Of a DNA stretch of 64,000 nucleotides, positions 9,591 to 18,653 are shown one piece after another (the first letter of the stretch is position 1; each line of letters starts with the position of its first letter). Origin of the DNA: Candidatus Methylomirabilota bacterium (GTDB lineage Bacteria > Methylomirabilota > Methylomirabilia > Rokubacteriales > CSP1-6); the NCBI GenBank assembly GCA_035709005.1, contig DASTFB010000102.1, positions 42,418-106,417 of the forward strand. Direction: 5' to 3'. The translations under genes were made by a program, and so were the position numbers. The notes under the pieces were generated by a model. That model was not told the origin of the DNA, ran no database searches, and saw nothing but the letters and a program-made list of their open reading frames with translations.

Positions 9591-10462
9591 GAGAGATCCG
9601 TGGGGAAGTGCGGTTCAAAGAGCCGCTGAGCTTCCACACCTCGCTGCGCATCGGCGGCCCGGCGGACATCTTCATCGTGCCCCAGGACGTCGATGACATC
9701 CGTCACGCGCTGGCCTTCGCCGACCGGGAGCAATTACCGGTGGTGGTGGTCGGCGGGGGGAACAACCTGCTGGTGCGTGACCGCGGCGTGCGGGGCGTGG
9801 TGCTCAAGCTGGAAGGCTGTCTGGGCCGCGCCGAGTTCCACGGCGAGGAGGCCGTGGCCGGCGCCGGAGCCGGCCTCTCGGCGCTGATTCGCGAGGCGGC
9901 CGCGCTGAACCTGGGCGGGATCGAATGCCTGGCCGGCATTCCCGCCACCATCGGCGGCGCCCTGGCCATGAATGCCGGCACGCCCGACGGCGCCATCGGC
10001 GACTTCGTGTCGGCCGCCTACTTCCTGTACCCCGACGGCACCCTCGGCGAATACAAGCCGAATGCGGGCGGCTTCGGCTATCGCGCCCTGCACGTTCCTC
10101 CGGGGGCGGTGCTCATCGGCTGTCGGCTACGGCTGACGCGTCGGGCCTTGCCCGACATCCAGAAAGAGATCAAGCAGCGGCTGAAGGTCAAGAAAGCCAC
10201 GCAACCGCTGGCGCTGGCCTCGGCGGGTTGCGTGTGGAAGAACCCGCCCGGTGAGCAGGCCGGGCGCCTGATCGAGCGCGTCGGTTTGCGAGGCAAGCGG
10301 ATCAACGGCGCCGAGATCTCGACCAAGCACTCGAATTTCATCGTCAACCGCGGGGGCGCGACGTCGGCGGACGTCCACAGTCTCATGGAGCTGACCCGCG
10401 AGCGCGTGCACAGTCACTTCGGCCTCACGCTCGAGACCGAGATCCGCCTCATCGGTGAGTAA
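9584..10462 (+). CDS. murB: UDP-N-acetylenolpyruvoylglucosamine reductase
   Basis: FAD enzyme that uses NADPH to reduce enolpyruvyl-UDP-GlcNAc to UDP-MurNAc. Length 292 aa, the shorter type II size. The N-terminal [13 protein letters not shown] and [13 protein letters not shown] bind [24 protein letters not shown] is partly visible at residues ~110-130, and SAGCVWKNP holds the catalytic-loop region. Its start overlaps the end of murC and its stop overlaps the ftsQ GTG start. Confidence 0.96.
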   Translation: MLGEIRGEVRFKEPLSFHTSLRIGGPADIFIVPQDVDDIRHALAFADREQLPVVVVGGGNNLLVRDRGVRGVVLKLEGCLGRAEFHGEEAVAGAGAGLSALIREAAALNLGGIECLAGIPATIGGALAMNAGTPDGAIGDFVSAAYFLYPDGTLGEYKPNAGGFGYRALHVPPGAVLIGCRLRLTRRALPDIQKEIKQRLKVKKATQPLALASAGCVWKNPPGEQAGRLIERVGLRGKRINGAEISTKHSNFIVNRGGATSADVHSLMELTRERVHSHFGLTLETEIRLIGE

Positions 10463-11300
10463 GGCCGGGCTCGTCTCCCCCCGCGGCCGCGCGCCCGCGC
10501 TCTCCGACCTGGGCGAGCGCGATGGGCTCATCGCCCGTCAACGGCTGCCCCGCCCCCGCCGGTGGCGCCGGCTGGGCCGCGCCCTGACGTTGACGTGTTG
10601 TGGCCTGCTGGTGCTGGCCGTGCAGGCAGCGGGGGTGGCGTGGCTGCTCACCACGGAGCACTTCGCGGTCCGGATGGTGGAGGTCCGGGGCGCCTCGCGG
10701 GTCTCGCCCGACGGGATCCTGGCCGCCGCCGGCATCGCGGCGGGCACCAATCTCTGGCGACTGGACCGGGCCACGGTGACGGCGCGCGTGGAGAGCCTGC
10801 CCGAGGTCCGACGCGCCGAGCTCATCCGGGAGCTGCCCGACCGTGTCGTCATCCTGGTCGAGGAGCGCCGGCCGTTCACGCTGGTCCACGGCACCCGGCT
10901 GCACTGGGTCGACGAGGAGGGCCGCGCCCTGGGCGAGGCGCGCGAGGCGGTGGCGCCGCCGGCGCCCGTCATCAGCGGGTTGACCGAGGAGGAGCTGGCG
11001 GCGATGCGGACCCGGCCGTCCCCCCGAGCCCGCGCGGCCATCGCGCTGATTCGCGCGCTGCTGCGTAGCGGCAGCCCGCTGGCCAGCCAGATCTCCGAGA
11101 TCGACATGAGCCGCCGCGACGGTCCGGTCCTCTACACCGACAGCGGCATCGAGGTGCGACTCGGCCACGAGGAGTGGGAACAGCGCCTGGCGCGCCTCGA
11201 GGGCGTCCTGGCGCAGGTGGGGAGCCAGGAAACAGCAGTGAGCGCCATCGACCTCAGGTATCAGGACCAGGTCATCCTCAAGAAGGGAGGTCGGGGATAG
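10455..11300 (+). CDS. ftsQ: Cell division protein FtsQ / DivIB
   Basis: Bitopic division protein that links early and late divisome parts through FtsL and FtsB. Length 281 aa, GTG start overlapping the murB stop. A basic cytoplasmic tail is followed by one membrane segment at about residues 38-58. The POTRA domain begins at FAVRMVEVRGASRVSPD, with LWRLDR and LPEVRRAELIRELPDRVVI, and the FtsQ domain follows. The stop TAG forms an ATAG overlap with the proposed ftsA start. Confidence 0.93.
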   Translation: MSKAGLVSPRGRAPALSDLGERDGLIARQRLPRPRRWRRLGRALTLTCCGLLVLAVQAAGVAWLLTTEHFAVRMVEVRGASRVSPDGILAAAGIAAGTNLWRLDRATVTARVESLPEVRRAELIRELPDRVVILVEERRPFTLVHGTRLHWVDEEGRALGEAREAVAPPAPVISGLTEEELAAMRTRPSPRARAAIALIRALLRSGSPLASQISEIDMSRRDGPVLYTDSGIEVRLGHEEWEQRLARLEGVLAQVGSQETAVSAIDLRYQDQVILKKGGRG

Positions 11301-12550
11301 CGCGGTCCAAGCTTCCGGAGCTCGTGGTCGGCCTGGACGTCGGCACGACCAAGATCTGCGCGGTCATCGCTCAGCCGAACTCTGCCCACGGCATCGACAT
11401 CGTCGGCATCGGCGCCGCGGCTTCCCGCGGCCTGCGCAAAGGGGTTGTGGTCAACATCGAGGCCACGGTCGACGCGATCCGGCAGGCCGTCGCCGAGGCC
11501 GAGCAGATGGCCGGGGTCGAGGCCGCCGGCGTCTACGCCGGCGTCGCGGGAGGACACATCCGCGGGATCAACAGTCGCGGCGCGGTCACCGTGTCCGGCA
11601 AGGATCGCGAGGTGACGGCGGCCGACGTCCAGCGGGCCGTCGAGGTGGCCCGGGCCGTCAGCCTGCCCCAGGACCGGGAGATCCTGCACGTCCTGCCCCA
11701 GGCGTTCGTGGTCGACGACCAGGACGGCATCCGGGCCCCGGTCGGGATGTCGGGGTCCCGGCTGGAAGTCGAGGTCCACATCGTGACGGGCGCGGTCAGC
11801 GCGATTCACAACGTGATCCGCTCCGTGAATCGCGCCGGGCTCGCCGTGTACGACGTCGTCCTCGAACCGCTGGCCTCGGCGGAGGCGGTCCTGTCGGCCG
11901 ACGAGATGGAGCTCGGCGTCGTCCTCGTCGACATCGGCGGCGGCACCACCGACCTGGCCTTCTTCCGGGACGGCGCCGTGTGGCACTCGGCGATCCTGCC
12001 TCTGGGCGGTGATCACGTCACCAACGACATCGCGGTAGGGCTGCGCGCGCCGGTGGGCGACGCCGAGGAGCTCAAGCGGCGGTATGGCTGCGCGCTCACC
12101 GCGCTCGTGTCCGCCGAGGAGACGATCGATGTGCCGTCCATCGGCGGACGCCGGCCGCGCCAGCTCTCCCGGCAGGTCCTGTCCGGCATCATCCAGCCCC
12201 GCATGGAAGAGATCATCACGCTGGCCGCCCGGGAGATGGTCAAGCTCGGCTTTCAGGGAGCCGCTACCGCGGGGGTGGTGGTCACCGGAGGCACCTCGAT
12301 CATGGAGGGCGTCCCCGAGCTGGCCGAGGCCATCTTCGAGCTGCCCGTGCGACGCGGGCTGCCCGAGACGGTGGGCGGCCTCGCCGATGTGGTCAAGAGC
12401 CCGATCTATGCGACGGGGGTGGGGCTGGCCCTGTACGGCGCCCGGACCGGTCCGCCGGCCGGCGTCGACGAGGCGCCGGCCGGCGGCAGCGAAGGCGGCC
12501 TCGGCGGCCTGGCCCGGCGGTTCATGGATTGGTTCGGTGAAATCTTCTAA
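11297..12550 (+). CDS. ftsA: Cell division protein FtsA, apparent ATA start
   Basis: Actin-like protein that tethers FtsZ to the membrane. From here the protein is 417 aa, the normal FtsA size. Motifs: [15 protein letters not shown] (phosphate 1), [15 protein letters not shown] (phosphate 2) and [13 protein letters not shown] (adenosine). The C-terminal [11 protein letters not shown] is the amphipathic membrane helix. No ATG, GTG or TTG is in frame near the expected start. ATA 11297 sits six bases after GGAGG and overlaps the ftsQ stop as ATAG. The alternatives are GTG 11324, which removes the first strand, and GTG 11174, which adds 41 unrelated residues inside ftsQ. Confidence 0.93.
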   Translation: MARSKLPELVVGLDVGTTKICAVIAQPNSAHGIDIVGIGAAASRGLRKGVVVNIEATVDAIRQAVAEAEQMAGVEAAGVYAGVAGGHIRGINSRGAVTVSGKDREVTAADVQRAVEVARAVSLPQDREILHVLPQAFVVDDQDGIRAPVGMSGSRLEVEVHIVTGAVSAIHNVIRSVNRAGLAVYDVVLEPLASAEAVLSADEMELGVVLVDIGGGTTDLAFFRDGAVWHSAILPLGGDHVTNDIAVGLRAPVGDAEELKRRYGCALTALVSAEETIDVPSIGGRRPRQLSRQVLSGIIQPRMEEIITLAAREMVKLGFQGAATAGVVVTGGTSIMEGVPELAEAIFELPVRRGLPETVGGLADVVKSPIYATGVGLALYGARTGPPAGVDEAPAGGSEGGLGGLARRFMDWFGEIF

Positions 12551-12584
12551 GAACGCTCACGCGGAGACGCGAAAGGAGGCGCGG

Positions 12585-13742
12585 ATGGAGAAGGAACGCG
12601 GCCGGCGTCCGCTGTTCGAGCTCGAGGAGACTCCCCAGGCGGCCAAGATCAAGGTGATCGGCCTGGGCGGCGGCGGTAGCAACGCCGTGAGTCGGATGAT
12701 CAACGCGCAGTTCACCGGCGTGGACTTCATCGTCGCCAATACCGACAGCCAGGCGCTGCGCGCCTCACCCGCCCCCATCAAGCTGCACCTCGGCGCCAAG
12801 CTGACTCAAGGGCTCGGGGCCGGCTCCAACCCGGCCATCGGGCGCGACGCCGCGCTGGAAGACCCCGAGCAGATCACCCGCCTTCTCGAGGGGGCCGACA
12901 TGGTCTTCATCACGGCTGGCCTGGGCGGGGGCACGGGCACCGGCGCCGCTCCCGTGGTGGCCTCGCTGGCCAAAGACCTCGGCATCCTCACCGTGGCCGT
13001 CGTGACCAAGCCCTTCCACTTCGAGGGGCGCCGGCGGATGCAGCAGGCCGAGGCCGGCCAGGACGAGCTGCGGGTCGTGGTCGACACGTTGATCACCATC
13101 CCCAACCAGCGCCTGCTCGCGGTCGTCGAGCGGGGGACGGCGCTGATGGATGCCTTCAAGGTCGCCGACTCCGTGCTCCATCAAGCGGTTCAGGGCATCT
13201 CCGACCTGATCCTGGTTCCCGGTCTCATCAACCTCGACTTCGCCGACGTGCGCACCATCATGTCGGGGATGGGCATGGCCATGATGGGCACCGGCGTCGG
13301 CCGCGGTGAGCACCGCGCCCTCGACGCGGCCCACAAGGCCGTGGCCAGCCCCCTGCTCGACGACTCCTCGATCGACGGGGCCAAGGGGGTGCTGATCAAC
13401 TTCACCGGCGGCCCTGATCTGTCGCTGCACGAAGTGGAAGAGGCCGCCCGCATCGTGCAGGAGGCGGCCAACGACGAGGCCAACATCATCTTCGGCGCGG
13501 TCATCGACCACAGCCTCGGCGACGAAGTGCGAATGACGGTGATCGCCACCGGCTTCCCCGAGAAGCGGGAATCGCTGACACCTAGCGGCAAGGTCGTCGA
13601 CCTGCCGCGCGTGAACCGGGCGCCCAGCCTGGCCACCGCCGGCGCCTGGCGGCGACGGGCGGCCGAGGTGCGGGAGGACGGCGACGAGGCCGGCGGCAGC
13701 GACTTCGACGTGCCGGCGTTCCTGCGGCGTCAGGCCGACTAG
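12585..13742 (+). CDS. ftsZ: Cell division protein FtsZ
   Basis: Tubulin-like GTPase that forms the Z ring. ATG 12585 follows an AAAGGAGG ribosome site; the frame is open further upstream inside ftsA but that part is not FtsZ-like. The 385-aa protein has [21 protein letters not shown], the GTP signature [10 protein letters not shown], the T7 loop NLDFADV and NIIFGAVID. The C-terminal [11 protein letters not shown] is the conserved peptide that binds FtsA and other tethers. Confidence 0.98.
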   Translation: MEKERGRRPLFELEETPQAAKIKVIGLGGGGSNAVSRMINAQFTGVDFIVANTDSQALRASPAPIKLHLGAKLTQGLGAGSNPAIGRDAALEDPEQITRLLEGADMVFITAGLGGGTGTGAAPVVASLAKDLGILTVAVVTKPFHFEGRRRMQQAEAGQDELRVVVDTLITIPNQRLLAVVERGTALMDAFKVADSVLHQAVQGISDLILVPGLINLDFADVRTIMSGMGMAMMGTGVGRGEHRALDAAHKAVASPLLDDSSIDGAKGVLINFTGGPDLSLHEVEEAARIVQEAANDEANIIFGAVIDHSLGDEVRMTVIATGFPEKRESLTPSGKVVDLPRVNRAPSLATAGAWRRRAAEVREDGDEAGGSDFDVPAFLRRQAD

Positions 13743-13744
13743 CG

Positions 13745-13762
13745 CTCGCGCTCCGGCGCGAG
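13745..13762 (+). terminator. GC-rich hairpin after ftsZ
   Basis: CTCGCGC at 13745-13751 pairs perfectly with GCGCGAG at 13756-13762 around a TCCG loop, immediately after the ftsZ stop. There is no T-tract, so it is a weak terminator or an mRNA 3'-end stabiliser. Confidence 0.4.
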
Positions 13763-13827
13763 TCGTGAGGGCGGGATGGCACCGGGCCTCGCGCGGCCTC
13801 GGGCGCGGGGCGGCGCATACTGATCGC

Positions 13828-14577
13828 ATGAGCTTCGTCGGGTACGGGGAGCCGCCGCAGTTCTTCACGTTCGGCAGTCTCGACGCGCTCGGGCTGCCCC
13901 ATGCGACGACGACGCGGCATTGCCCGGGGGTCGGCGCCGGGTCGGAATCCTCGGGACCCTTTCGGCCGGAAGCCGGGCGGGCGCTGGCCGGCGCCGGCCT
14001 CGATCTCGGCCGGGTGGCCTGGGCGCGGCAGGTGCACGAAGCCGAAGCCGTGCGCGTCACGCCGGCCGGCGGGTTCGCCGGGACGGGGGACGTCCTCGTC
14101 AGCGCGGAGCCCGGCGTCGCGCTTTCCATCTTCACCGCGGACTGCCTGGCCATCGTGCTGTACGACGCGGAGGCCCGCGCGGTCGCCGTGGCCCACGTCG
14201 GCTGGCGGGGCACCGTGCGCGGCGCGGCCCAGGCGGCCGTGACGGCGCTGACCGGACTGGGCGCGCGCCCCGAGCGGCTGCGAGCGGCGATCGCGCCCTC
14301 CATCGGCCCCTGCTGTTACGAGATCGATGCGCCGGTCGCGGCGGAGTTCAGGCGGGCGTATCCCGCGCTGTGGGAGGCGTGGGTCACGCCGGTTCGTGCC
14401 GACCACTGGCTGCTCGACCTCTGGCGCGCGAACGAGACGCTCCTGGCGCGCTCCGGCGTCCCGCCCGCGCAGATCGACAACCCCCGCGTCTGCACGGCCT
14501 GTCATCCCGAGCTCTTCTACTCCTATCGCAAGGGCAACCGCGGTCGCCTCGTCACCCTCGCCGCGCTCCCGAGATGA
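13828..14577 (+). CDS. pgeF: Multicopper-oxidase-like (YfiH/PgeF) purine nucleoside phosphorylase/peptidoglycan editing factor
   Basis: YfiH-family protein, commonly found after ftsZ. Members cleave purine nucleosides or edit peptidoglycan precursors that carry the wrong first residue. The 249-aa protein has the family motifs ARQVHEAE, TADCLAIVLYD, AVAHVGWRGTVRGAA, IGPCCYEID and YSYRKGNRGR, which contain the metal-binding His and Cys residues. ATG 13828 gives the normal N-terminus (FFTFGSL...HATTTR). The function in this organism is inferred from family and neighbourhood. Confidence 0.9.
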   Translation: MSFVGYGEPPQFFTFGSLDALGLPHATTTRHCPGVGAGSESSGPFRPEAGRALAGAGLDLGRVAWARQVHEAEAVRVTPAGGFAGTGDVLVSAEPGVALSIFTADCLAIVLYDAEARAVAVAHVGWRGTVRGAAQAAVTALTGLGARPERLRAAIAPSIGPCCYEIDAPVAAEFRRAYPALWEAWVTPVRADHWLLDLWRANETLLARSGVPPAQIDNPRVCTACHPELFYSYRKGNRGRLVTLAALPR

Positions 14578-14601
14578 CGCGAGGAGACGTCGACGGTGGT
14601 C

Positions 14602-14670
14602 GCAGCGCGCGTCGATGGGGAGGTGTGGCGGGGGGCGCTGATGGCAGCGCGCGTGGATGGGGAGGTTTGG
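14602..14670 (+). repeat. Two imperfect 27-bp direct repeats, 42-bp period
   Basis: Copies at 14602-14628 and 14644-14670 share 25 of 27 bases (core GCAGCGCGCGT, then GATGGGGAGGT). The period of 42 bases keeps the reading frame, so both copies would encode AARVDGEVWRG, but no start or product is credible. It fills most of the gap between pgeF and yggS. Confidence 0.6.
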
Positions 14671-14697
14671 AGGGGGCGCGCCTCGTGCCCCCTCCAA
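14667..14697 (+). terminator. 11-bp perfect hairpin upstream of yggS
   Basis: TTGGAGGGGGC (14667-14677) pairs with GCCCCCTCCAA (14687-14697) around a 9-base loop; a short A/T-rich stretch follows. It could end transcription from the dcw operon. The sequence TAGAAT just downstream (14709-14714) resembles a -10 box but lies inside the proposed 5' end of yggS, so a separate promoter is uncertain. Confidence 0.5.
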
Positions 14698-14704
14698 TTC
14701 AATA

Positions 14705-15412
14705 ATGCTAGAATCGCCGAAGATGGACGAGATTCGCATCAACCTCGAGCGCGTGCGCGAACGGATCGCCCGTGCCGCCGAGCGCGCGGGCCGTCGCCCC
14801 GACGACGTGTTGCTGGTCGGCGTCAGCAAGACCGTCGACGTCGGGCGGATCCGGCAGGCCGTGGCCGCCGGCCTGCCGGCGCTCGGCGAGAATCGCGTGC
14901 AGGAAGCGCAGGCCAAGATCGCGGCGCTGGGTCGACCGGTGCCCTGGCATCTGATCGGGCACCTGCAAACCAACAAGGTGCGCGCCGCCCTCGAGCTCTT
15001 CGACGTGATCCAGTCCCTCGACCGGCTGGAGCTGGCTCGCGAGTGCGATCGTCGCGCCCGCGCGCGCGGACGGCCGGTCGCGGTGCTGATCCAGGTCAAC
15101 GTGGCCGGCGAGGCCTCCAAGGGGGGCTTCGCTCCGCACGACGTGGGTGCCGCCATCGACGCCATCGGGGCGCTCGAGCACCTGGAGCTGCGCGGGCTCA
15201 TGGCGATCCCCCCACCGGTGGAGCGCGCCGAGGAGGCTCGGGGCTGGTTCCGGACGCTGGCCCAGCTCGGCAAGCGACACGGCCTCGGCGAGCTCTCGAT
15301 GGGCATGAGCGCCGATTTCGAGGTGGCCGTCGAGGAAGGCGCCACCATGGTGCGGGTGGGCACGGCCATCTTCGGGGCGCGGCCGCCTCGCGAGGAACGT
15401 TCCACCCCATGA
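14705..15412 (+). CDS. yggS: Pyridoxal phosphate homeostasis protein (YggS/PROSC family)
   Basis: Single-domain TIM-barrel PLP carrier without known catalytic activity; it balances cellular PLP and affects amino-acid pools. The PLP lysine is in VGVSKTVDVG (about residue 41), followed by LGENRVQEAQ, WHLIGHLQTNK, and the C-terminal GMSADFEVAVEEGATMVRVGTAIFG. ATG 14705 is the first start; ATG 14723 (MDEIRINLERV) matches the usual family N-terminus equally well. The stop overlaps proC as ATGA. Confidence 0.93.
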   Translation: MLESPKMDEIRINLERVRERIARAAERAGRRPDDVLLVGVSKTVDVGRIRQAVAAGLPALGENRVQEAQAKIAALGRPVPWHLIGHLQTNKVRAALELFDVIQSLDRLELARECDRRARARGRPVAVLIQVNVAGEASKGGFAPHDVGAAIDAIGALEHLELRGLMAIPPPVERAEEARGWFRTLAQLGKRHGLGELSMGMSADFEVAVEEGATMVRVGTAIFGARPPREERSTP

Positions 15413-16233
15413 GCGTGAAGGGCCAGAAAGTCGGGTTCGTGGGTTCCGGCAACATGGGGGAGGCTCTCATCCGGGGGCTGGTGGCCGCCAACGTCGTGCC
15501 GGCCGAGGCGGTGTGGGCCAGCGACGTGCGCGGGGAGCGTCTGGCCGAGCTGGGCGCGAAGTACGGCATTCGGCAGGCCAGCGACAACAGCGAGCTGGTG
15601 CGGCAGGTCGACGTCGTGATCCTGGCCGTCAAGCCCCAGATCATGGCCGCGGTGCTTCGCGAGATCGCCCCGGCGCTCACCCGACGGAAGCTCGTCATCT
15701 CGCTGGCCGCCGGCGTGTCGACGGCCCGGATCCGATCGGCGCTCGGCCGGGAGGTGCGTCTCATCCGCGTCATGCCGAACACGCCCGCCCTGGTGCTGGA
15801 GGGCGCCACCGCGATCGCCCGGGCCGACGGGCTCGAGCCCGACGACCTGGACACCGCCAGCGAGATCTTCAGCGCCGTGGGGCGCGTCGTCGTGCTGGAG
15901 GAAGAGCTCATGGACGCGGTGACGGGCCTGTCCGGCTCGGGTCCGGCCTACGTGGCCCTAGTCTTAGAGTCGCTGGCCGACGGCGGCGTGAAGATGGGCC
16001 TCGACCGGATCACGGCCATGACCCTGGCGACCCAGACTGTGCTGGGCGCGGCCAAGCTCATCCTCGAGACCGGGATGCATCCCGGCGCGCTCAAGGACAT
16101 GGTGAGCTCCCCCGGGGGCACGTCCATCGCCGGTATCGCGGCGCTGGAAGAGGGCGGCATCCGGACCACCTTCATCAAGGCGGTCGAGCGGGCCACGCAG
16201 CGGTCCAGAGAGCTGGGGCAGGGCGCCGCCTGA
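15409..16233 (+). CDS. proC: Pyrroline-5-carboxylate reductase
   Basis: Catalyses the last step of proline synthesis with NAD(P)H. Length 274 aa from ATG 15409, which overlaps the yggS stop. The N-terminal Rossmann fold reads VGFVGSGNMGEALIRGL and VILAVKPQIM. RVMPNTPALV and the C-terminal dimer-domain signature SGSGPAYVALVLESLADGG are typical of P5CR. The yggS-proC-yggT order is a conserved neighbourhood in many Gram-negative genomes. Confidence 0.96.
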   Translation: MSVKGQKVGFVGSGNMGEALIRGLVAANVVPAEAVWASDVRGERLAELGAKYGIRQASDNSELVRQVDVVILAVKPQIMAAVLREIAPALTRRKLVISLAAGVSTARIRSALGREVRLIRVMPNTPALVLEGATAIARADGLEPDDLDTASEIFSAVGRVVVLEEELMDAVTGLSGSGPAYVALVLESLADGGVKMGLDRITAMTLATQTVLGAAKLILETGMHPGALKDMVSSPGGTSIAGIAALEEGGIRTTFIKAVERATQRSRELGQGAA

Positions 16234-16532
16234 TGTTCGTCTTCAGCAACCTGGTGCTGGCGGCGGCGCGCATCCTGGAGTTGGTGCTGTGGGCCTACTT
16301 CTGGATCATCATCGCCCGGGCCGTGCTGTCGTGGGTCAACCCCGATCCGTTCAACCCCATCGTCCGCTTTCTCTACCGGGCCACCGAGCCCGTGCTGCGG
16401 CCGATTCGGCACCGGCTGCCCACTCTGACCATGGGGCTCGATCTGTCCCCCATGGTGGTGCTGCTGGCGATCTATTTCCTGGAATCATTCCTGGTCGGAT
16501 CGCTGCGCGATCTGGCCATCAGCCTGAGGTAG
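16233..16532 (+). CDS. yggT: YggT family membrane protein
   Basis: Small inner-membrane protein of 99 aa with two hydrophobic segments, about residues 5-35 and 70-95. The family signature ARAVLSWVNPDPFNPIVRF and PVLRPIRHRLP is clear. Longer YggT proteins carry two such units; this one has a single unit, as in YlmG. Members are linked to osmotic tolerance and correct division-site behaviour. Start ATG overlaps the proC stop (TGATG). Confidence 0.9.
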   Translation: MFVFSNLVLAAARILELVLWAYFWIIIARAVLSWVNPDPFNPIVRFLYRATEPVLRPIRHRLPTLTMGLDLSPMVVLLAIYFLESFLVGSLRDLAISLR

Positions 16533-16544
16533 TCGGAGGACCCG

Positions 16545-17024
16545 ATGCGGCTCACTCCCCTCGATATCCGGCAGCAACAGTTCACGGTCCGGATGTTCCG
16601 TGGTCTCGATCCCCAGGAGGTCGACGCGTTTCTGGAGGACGTGGCCGAGGACTACGAGTCGGTGCTCAAGGAGAACGGGCTGCTCCGGGAGCAGCTGAGC
16701 GCTCTGGAGGAGCGCAGCCGGGGGCTGGTCGACCGCGAGAAGGCCCTGCAGGACACGCTGCTCACCACCCAGCGGCTGGCCGAGGAGATGAAGGAGAGCG
16801 CCCGCCGCGAGGCGCAGCTCATCATGCGGGAGGCCGAGCTCAGGGGCGACAAGTACGTGGAGGATCTCCGCGCCGAGGAGGCGCACATCCGCGGCCAGAT
16901 CAACGAGCTCAAGCGGGCGCGCCGCCAGGTCGCCGAGGATCTGCGGGCCACGCTCGACCGGTACCACCGGCTGTTCACGCTGGATCTGGCCGACGACGAC
17001 GCCAAGGATGGCGACGCCCGCTAG
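16545..17024 (+). CDS. divIVA: DivIVA domain protein
   Basis: Coiled-coil scaffold of 159 aa. The N-terminal lipid-binding DivIVA domain is recognisable in LTPLDIRQQQF and FRGLDPQEVDAFLEDVAEDYE; the rest (about residues 35-150) is a long, charged coiled coil. Proteins of this family recognise curved membrane and organise septal or polar wall synthesis. Its place after the ftsZ-yggS-yggT set matches the arrangement in Firmicutes and several Gram-negative lineages. Confidence 0.92.
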   Translation: MRLTPLDIRQQQFTVRMFRGLDPQEVDAFLEDVAEDYESVLKENGLLREQLSALEERSRGLVDREKALQDTLLTTQRLAEEMKESARREAQLIMREAELRGDKYVEDLRAEEAHIRGQINELKRARRQVAEDLRATLDRYHRLFTLDLADDDAKDGDAR

Positions 17025-17304
17025 CGGCACGCTGGTGCGCGTCCGGGTCCAGCCGCGGGCCGCGCGGAACGAGATCGTGGGCTGGCGGGCCGACGAAGTG
17101 CTGGGCGTGAGGGTAACGGCCGCGCCGGTGGAGGGACGGGCCAACGCGGCGGTGACCGAGCTGCTGGCGGCCGCCCTCGGTCTGCCCCGCTCGGCCGTCC
17201 GGGTGGCCCGGGGCGAGCGCGGGCGCGACAAGCTCGTACGGGTGCAGGGATTGAGCGCCGGTGAGATCCGGAATCGGCTGGGCGCGGTGGAGGGAAGATC
17301 ATGA
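17008..17304 (+). CDS. yggU: DUF167 (YggU) family protein
   Basis: Small conserved protein of 98 aa, biochemical role unknown. Family motifs are present: VRVQPRAARNEIVGW, VRVTAAPVEGRANAAV, and VARGERGRDKLVRVQG. It overlaps the end of divIVA by 17 bases and its stop overlaps the next gene, so it is part of the same operon. Confidence 0.9.
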   Translation: MATPASGTLVRVRVQPRAARNEIVGWRADEVLGVRVTAAPVEGRANAAVTELLAAALGLPRSAVRVARGERGRDKLVRVQGLSAGEIRNRLGAVEGRS

Positions 17305-17618
17305 GGGCAACACTGATTGCGGCAGGCCTGGCGATGGCGATGGCGGCCGGCGCGGTGCCGGCGTGGGCCGAGCACGGGGCGGAGTCGAGCTCCGTCGATC
17401 TGGACGTCGATCTCCGGGTCGATCGTGACGGCTTTCGCGTGGCTGGACAGCTGCTGGGCCTCGGAAAAGTCTACGGCGCCTGGCTGAACGGGCGGGTGCG
17501 CGCCGACGGGTTGAGTCTCGATGGCCGCGTCCAAGAGGGCAGCCGGGCCTTGAACTTCAAGTTGAACGCCGAGATCGCGCGCCGGTGGCTGGACGCCTTC
17601 GGACGGAATCCGATCTGA
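17301..17618 (+). CDS. Small exported protein of unknown function
   Basis: 105 aa. An N-terminal signal peptide with an alanine-rich core ends near AWAEH (cleavage about residue 23). The mature part is rich in short alternating hydrophobic and charged stretches (VDLDVDLRVDRDGFRVAG), suggesting a beta-strand fold. The start overlaps the yggU stop as ATGA, and the 3' end overlaps mtnA by 34 bases. I do not recognise a family. Confidence 0.7.
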   Translation: MRATLIAAGLAMAMAAGAVPAWAEHGAESSSVDLDVDLRVDRDGFRVAGQLLGLGKVYGAWLNGRVRADGLSLDGRVQEGSRALNFKLNAEIARRWLDAFGRNPI

Positions 17619-18643
17619 CGGCCTCGATCGCTCCCCTCCGCTGGTCCGGCGATCGCCTGGTCCTCCTCGATCAGACCCGGCTTCCCGGCGAAGAGGTGGA
17701 GCGCGTCTGCGCCCGCTGGGAAGAGGTCGCCGAGGCGATCCGCGCGCTGGTCGTCCGGGGCGCCCCGGCCATCGGCGTGGCCGCCGCCTTCGGCCTGGTC
17801 CTCGCCGCCCGCCAGAGCGCAGCGACCACGTTCGAGGAGCTGCTGGCGGATCTGGAGACGGCGAGCAAAGGGTTGGCCGCCACACGGCCCACCGCCGTGA
17901 ACTTGTTCTGGGCGCTGGAGCGCATGCGCCGGACGGCGCTGGCCGCCCGGCATGTGCCCCTCGCCGAGGTGCGGACCCGGCTGGAGACCGAGGCGCAGGC
18001 CATCCTCGACGAGGACGTCGCCGGCAATCGCGCCATCGGCAGCCACGGCGCCGTGCTGGTTCCGCCGGGAGCCCGCATCCTCACCCACTGCAACGCCGGG
18101 GCGCTGGCCACGGCGGGCTACGGCACGGCGCTCGGGGTCGTACGCGCCGCCCACGCCGCCGGCCGGGTGGCGCTGGTGTGGGTGGACGAGACGCGCCCGG
18201 TCATGCAAGGCTCGCGGCTCACCGCGTGGGAGTGCGTGCGCGACGGCATTCCTCACCGCCTCGTCGCCGATGTCGTCGCCGCCTCGCTGATGGGCCGCGG
18301 CGAGGTCGACCTGGTGGTGACCGGGGCCGATCGCATCGCCGCCAACGGGGACACCGCCAACAAGATCGGGACCTATGCGCTGGCCGTCCTGGCCCGCCAC
18401 CACGGGGTGCCGTTCTACGTCGCGGCGCCCTGGTCCACCATCGATCCGTCCCTGCCCTCCGGGCTGCAGATCCCGATCGAGGAGCGCGATCCCCGGGAAG
18501 TCCGGGGCGTGGCCGATCGGCTCACCGCGCCGGCGGCGTCGCCGGTCTACAATCCGGCCTTCGACGTGACCCCCGGCACGCTGATCACCGCGATCATCAC
18601 CGAGCGCGGGATCTACCGGCCGCCGTACCGCTTCGCCACATGA
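17585..18643 (+). CDS. mtnA: Methylthioribose-1-phosphate isomerase (aldose-phosphate isomerase)
   Basis: Methionine salvage enzyme converting methylthioribose-1-phosphate to methylthioribulose-1-phosphate; some relatives act on ribose-1,5-bisphosphate. The 352-aa protein has VVRGAPAIGVAAAFG, the catalytic-cysteine motif THCNAGALATAGYGTALG, WVDETRPVMQGSRLTAWE and GADRIAANGDTANKIGTY with the catalytic aspartate. The GTG start at 17585 overlaps the previous gene by 34 bases; no better start is visible. No other methionine salvage genes are in the window. Confidence 0.92.
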   Translation: MAGRLRTESDLTASIAPLRWSGDRLVLLDQTRLPGEEVERVCARWEEVAEAIRALVVRGAPAIGVAAAFGLVLAARQSAATTFEELLADLETASKGLAATRPTAVNLFWALERMRRTALAARHVPLAEVRTRLETEAQAILDEDVAGNRAIGSHGAVLVPPGARILTHCNAGALATAGYGTALGVVRAAHAAGRVALVWVDETRPVMQGSRLTAWECVRDGIPHRLVADVVAASLMGRGEVDLVVTGADRIAANGDTANKIGTYALAVLARHHGVPFYVAAPWSTIDPSLPSGLQIPIEERDPREVRGVADRLTAPAASPVYNPAFDVTPGTLITAIITERGIYRPPYRFAT

Positions 18644-18653
18644 CTGCCGCGCG

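Noticed and set aside
11174..11296. GTG 11174 as start of ftsA
   Set aside because: It would add 41 residues unlike any FtsA N-terminus, encoded within ftsQ in another frame.
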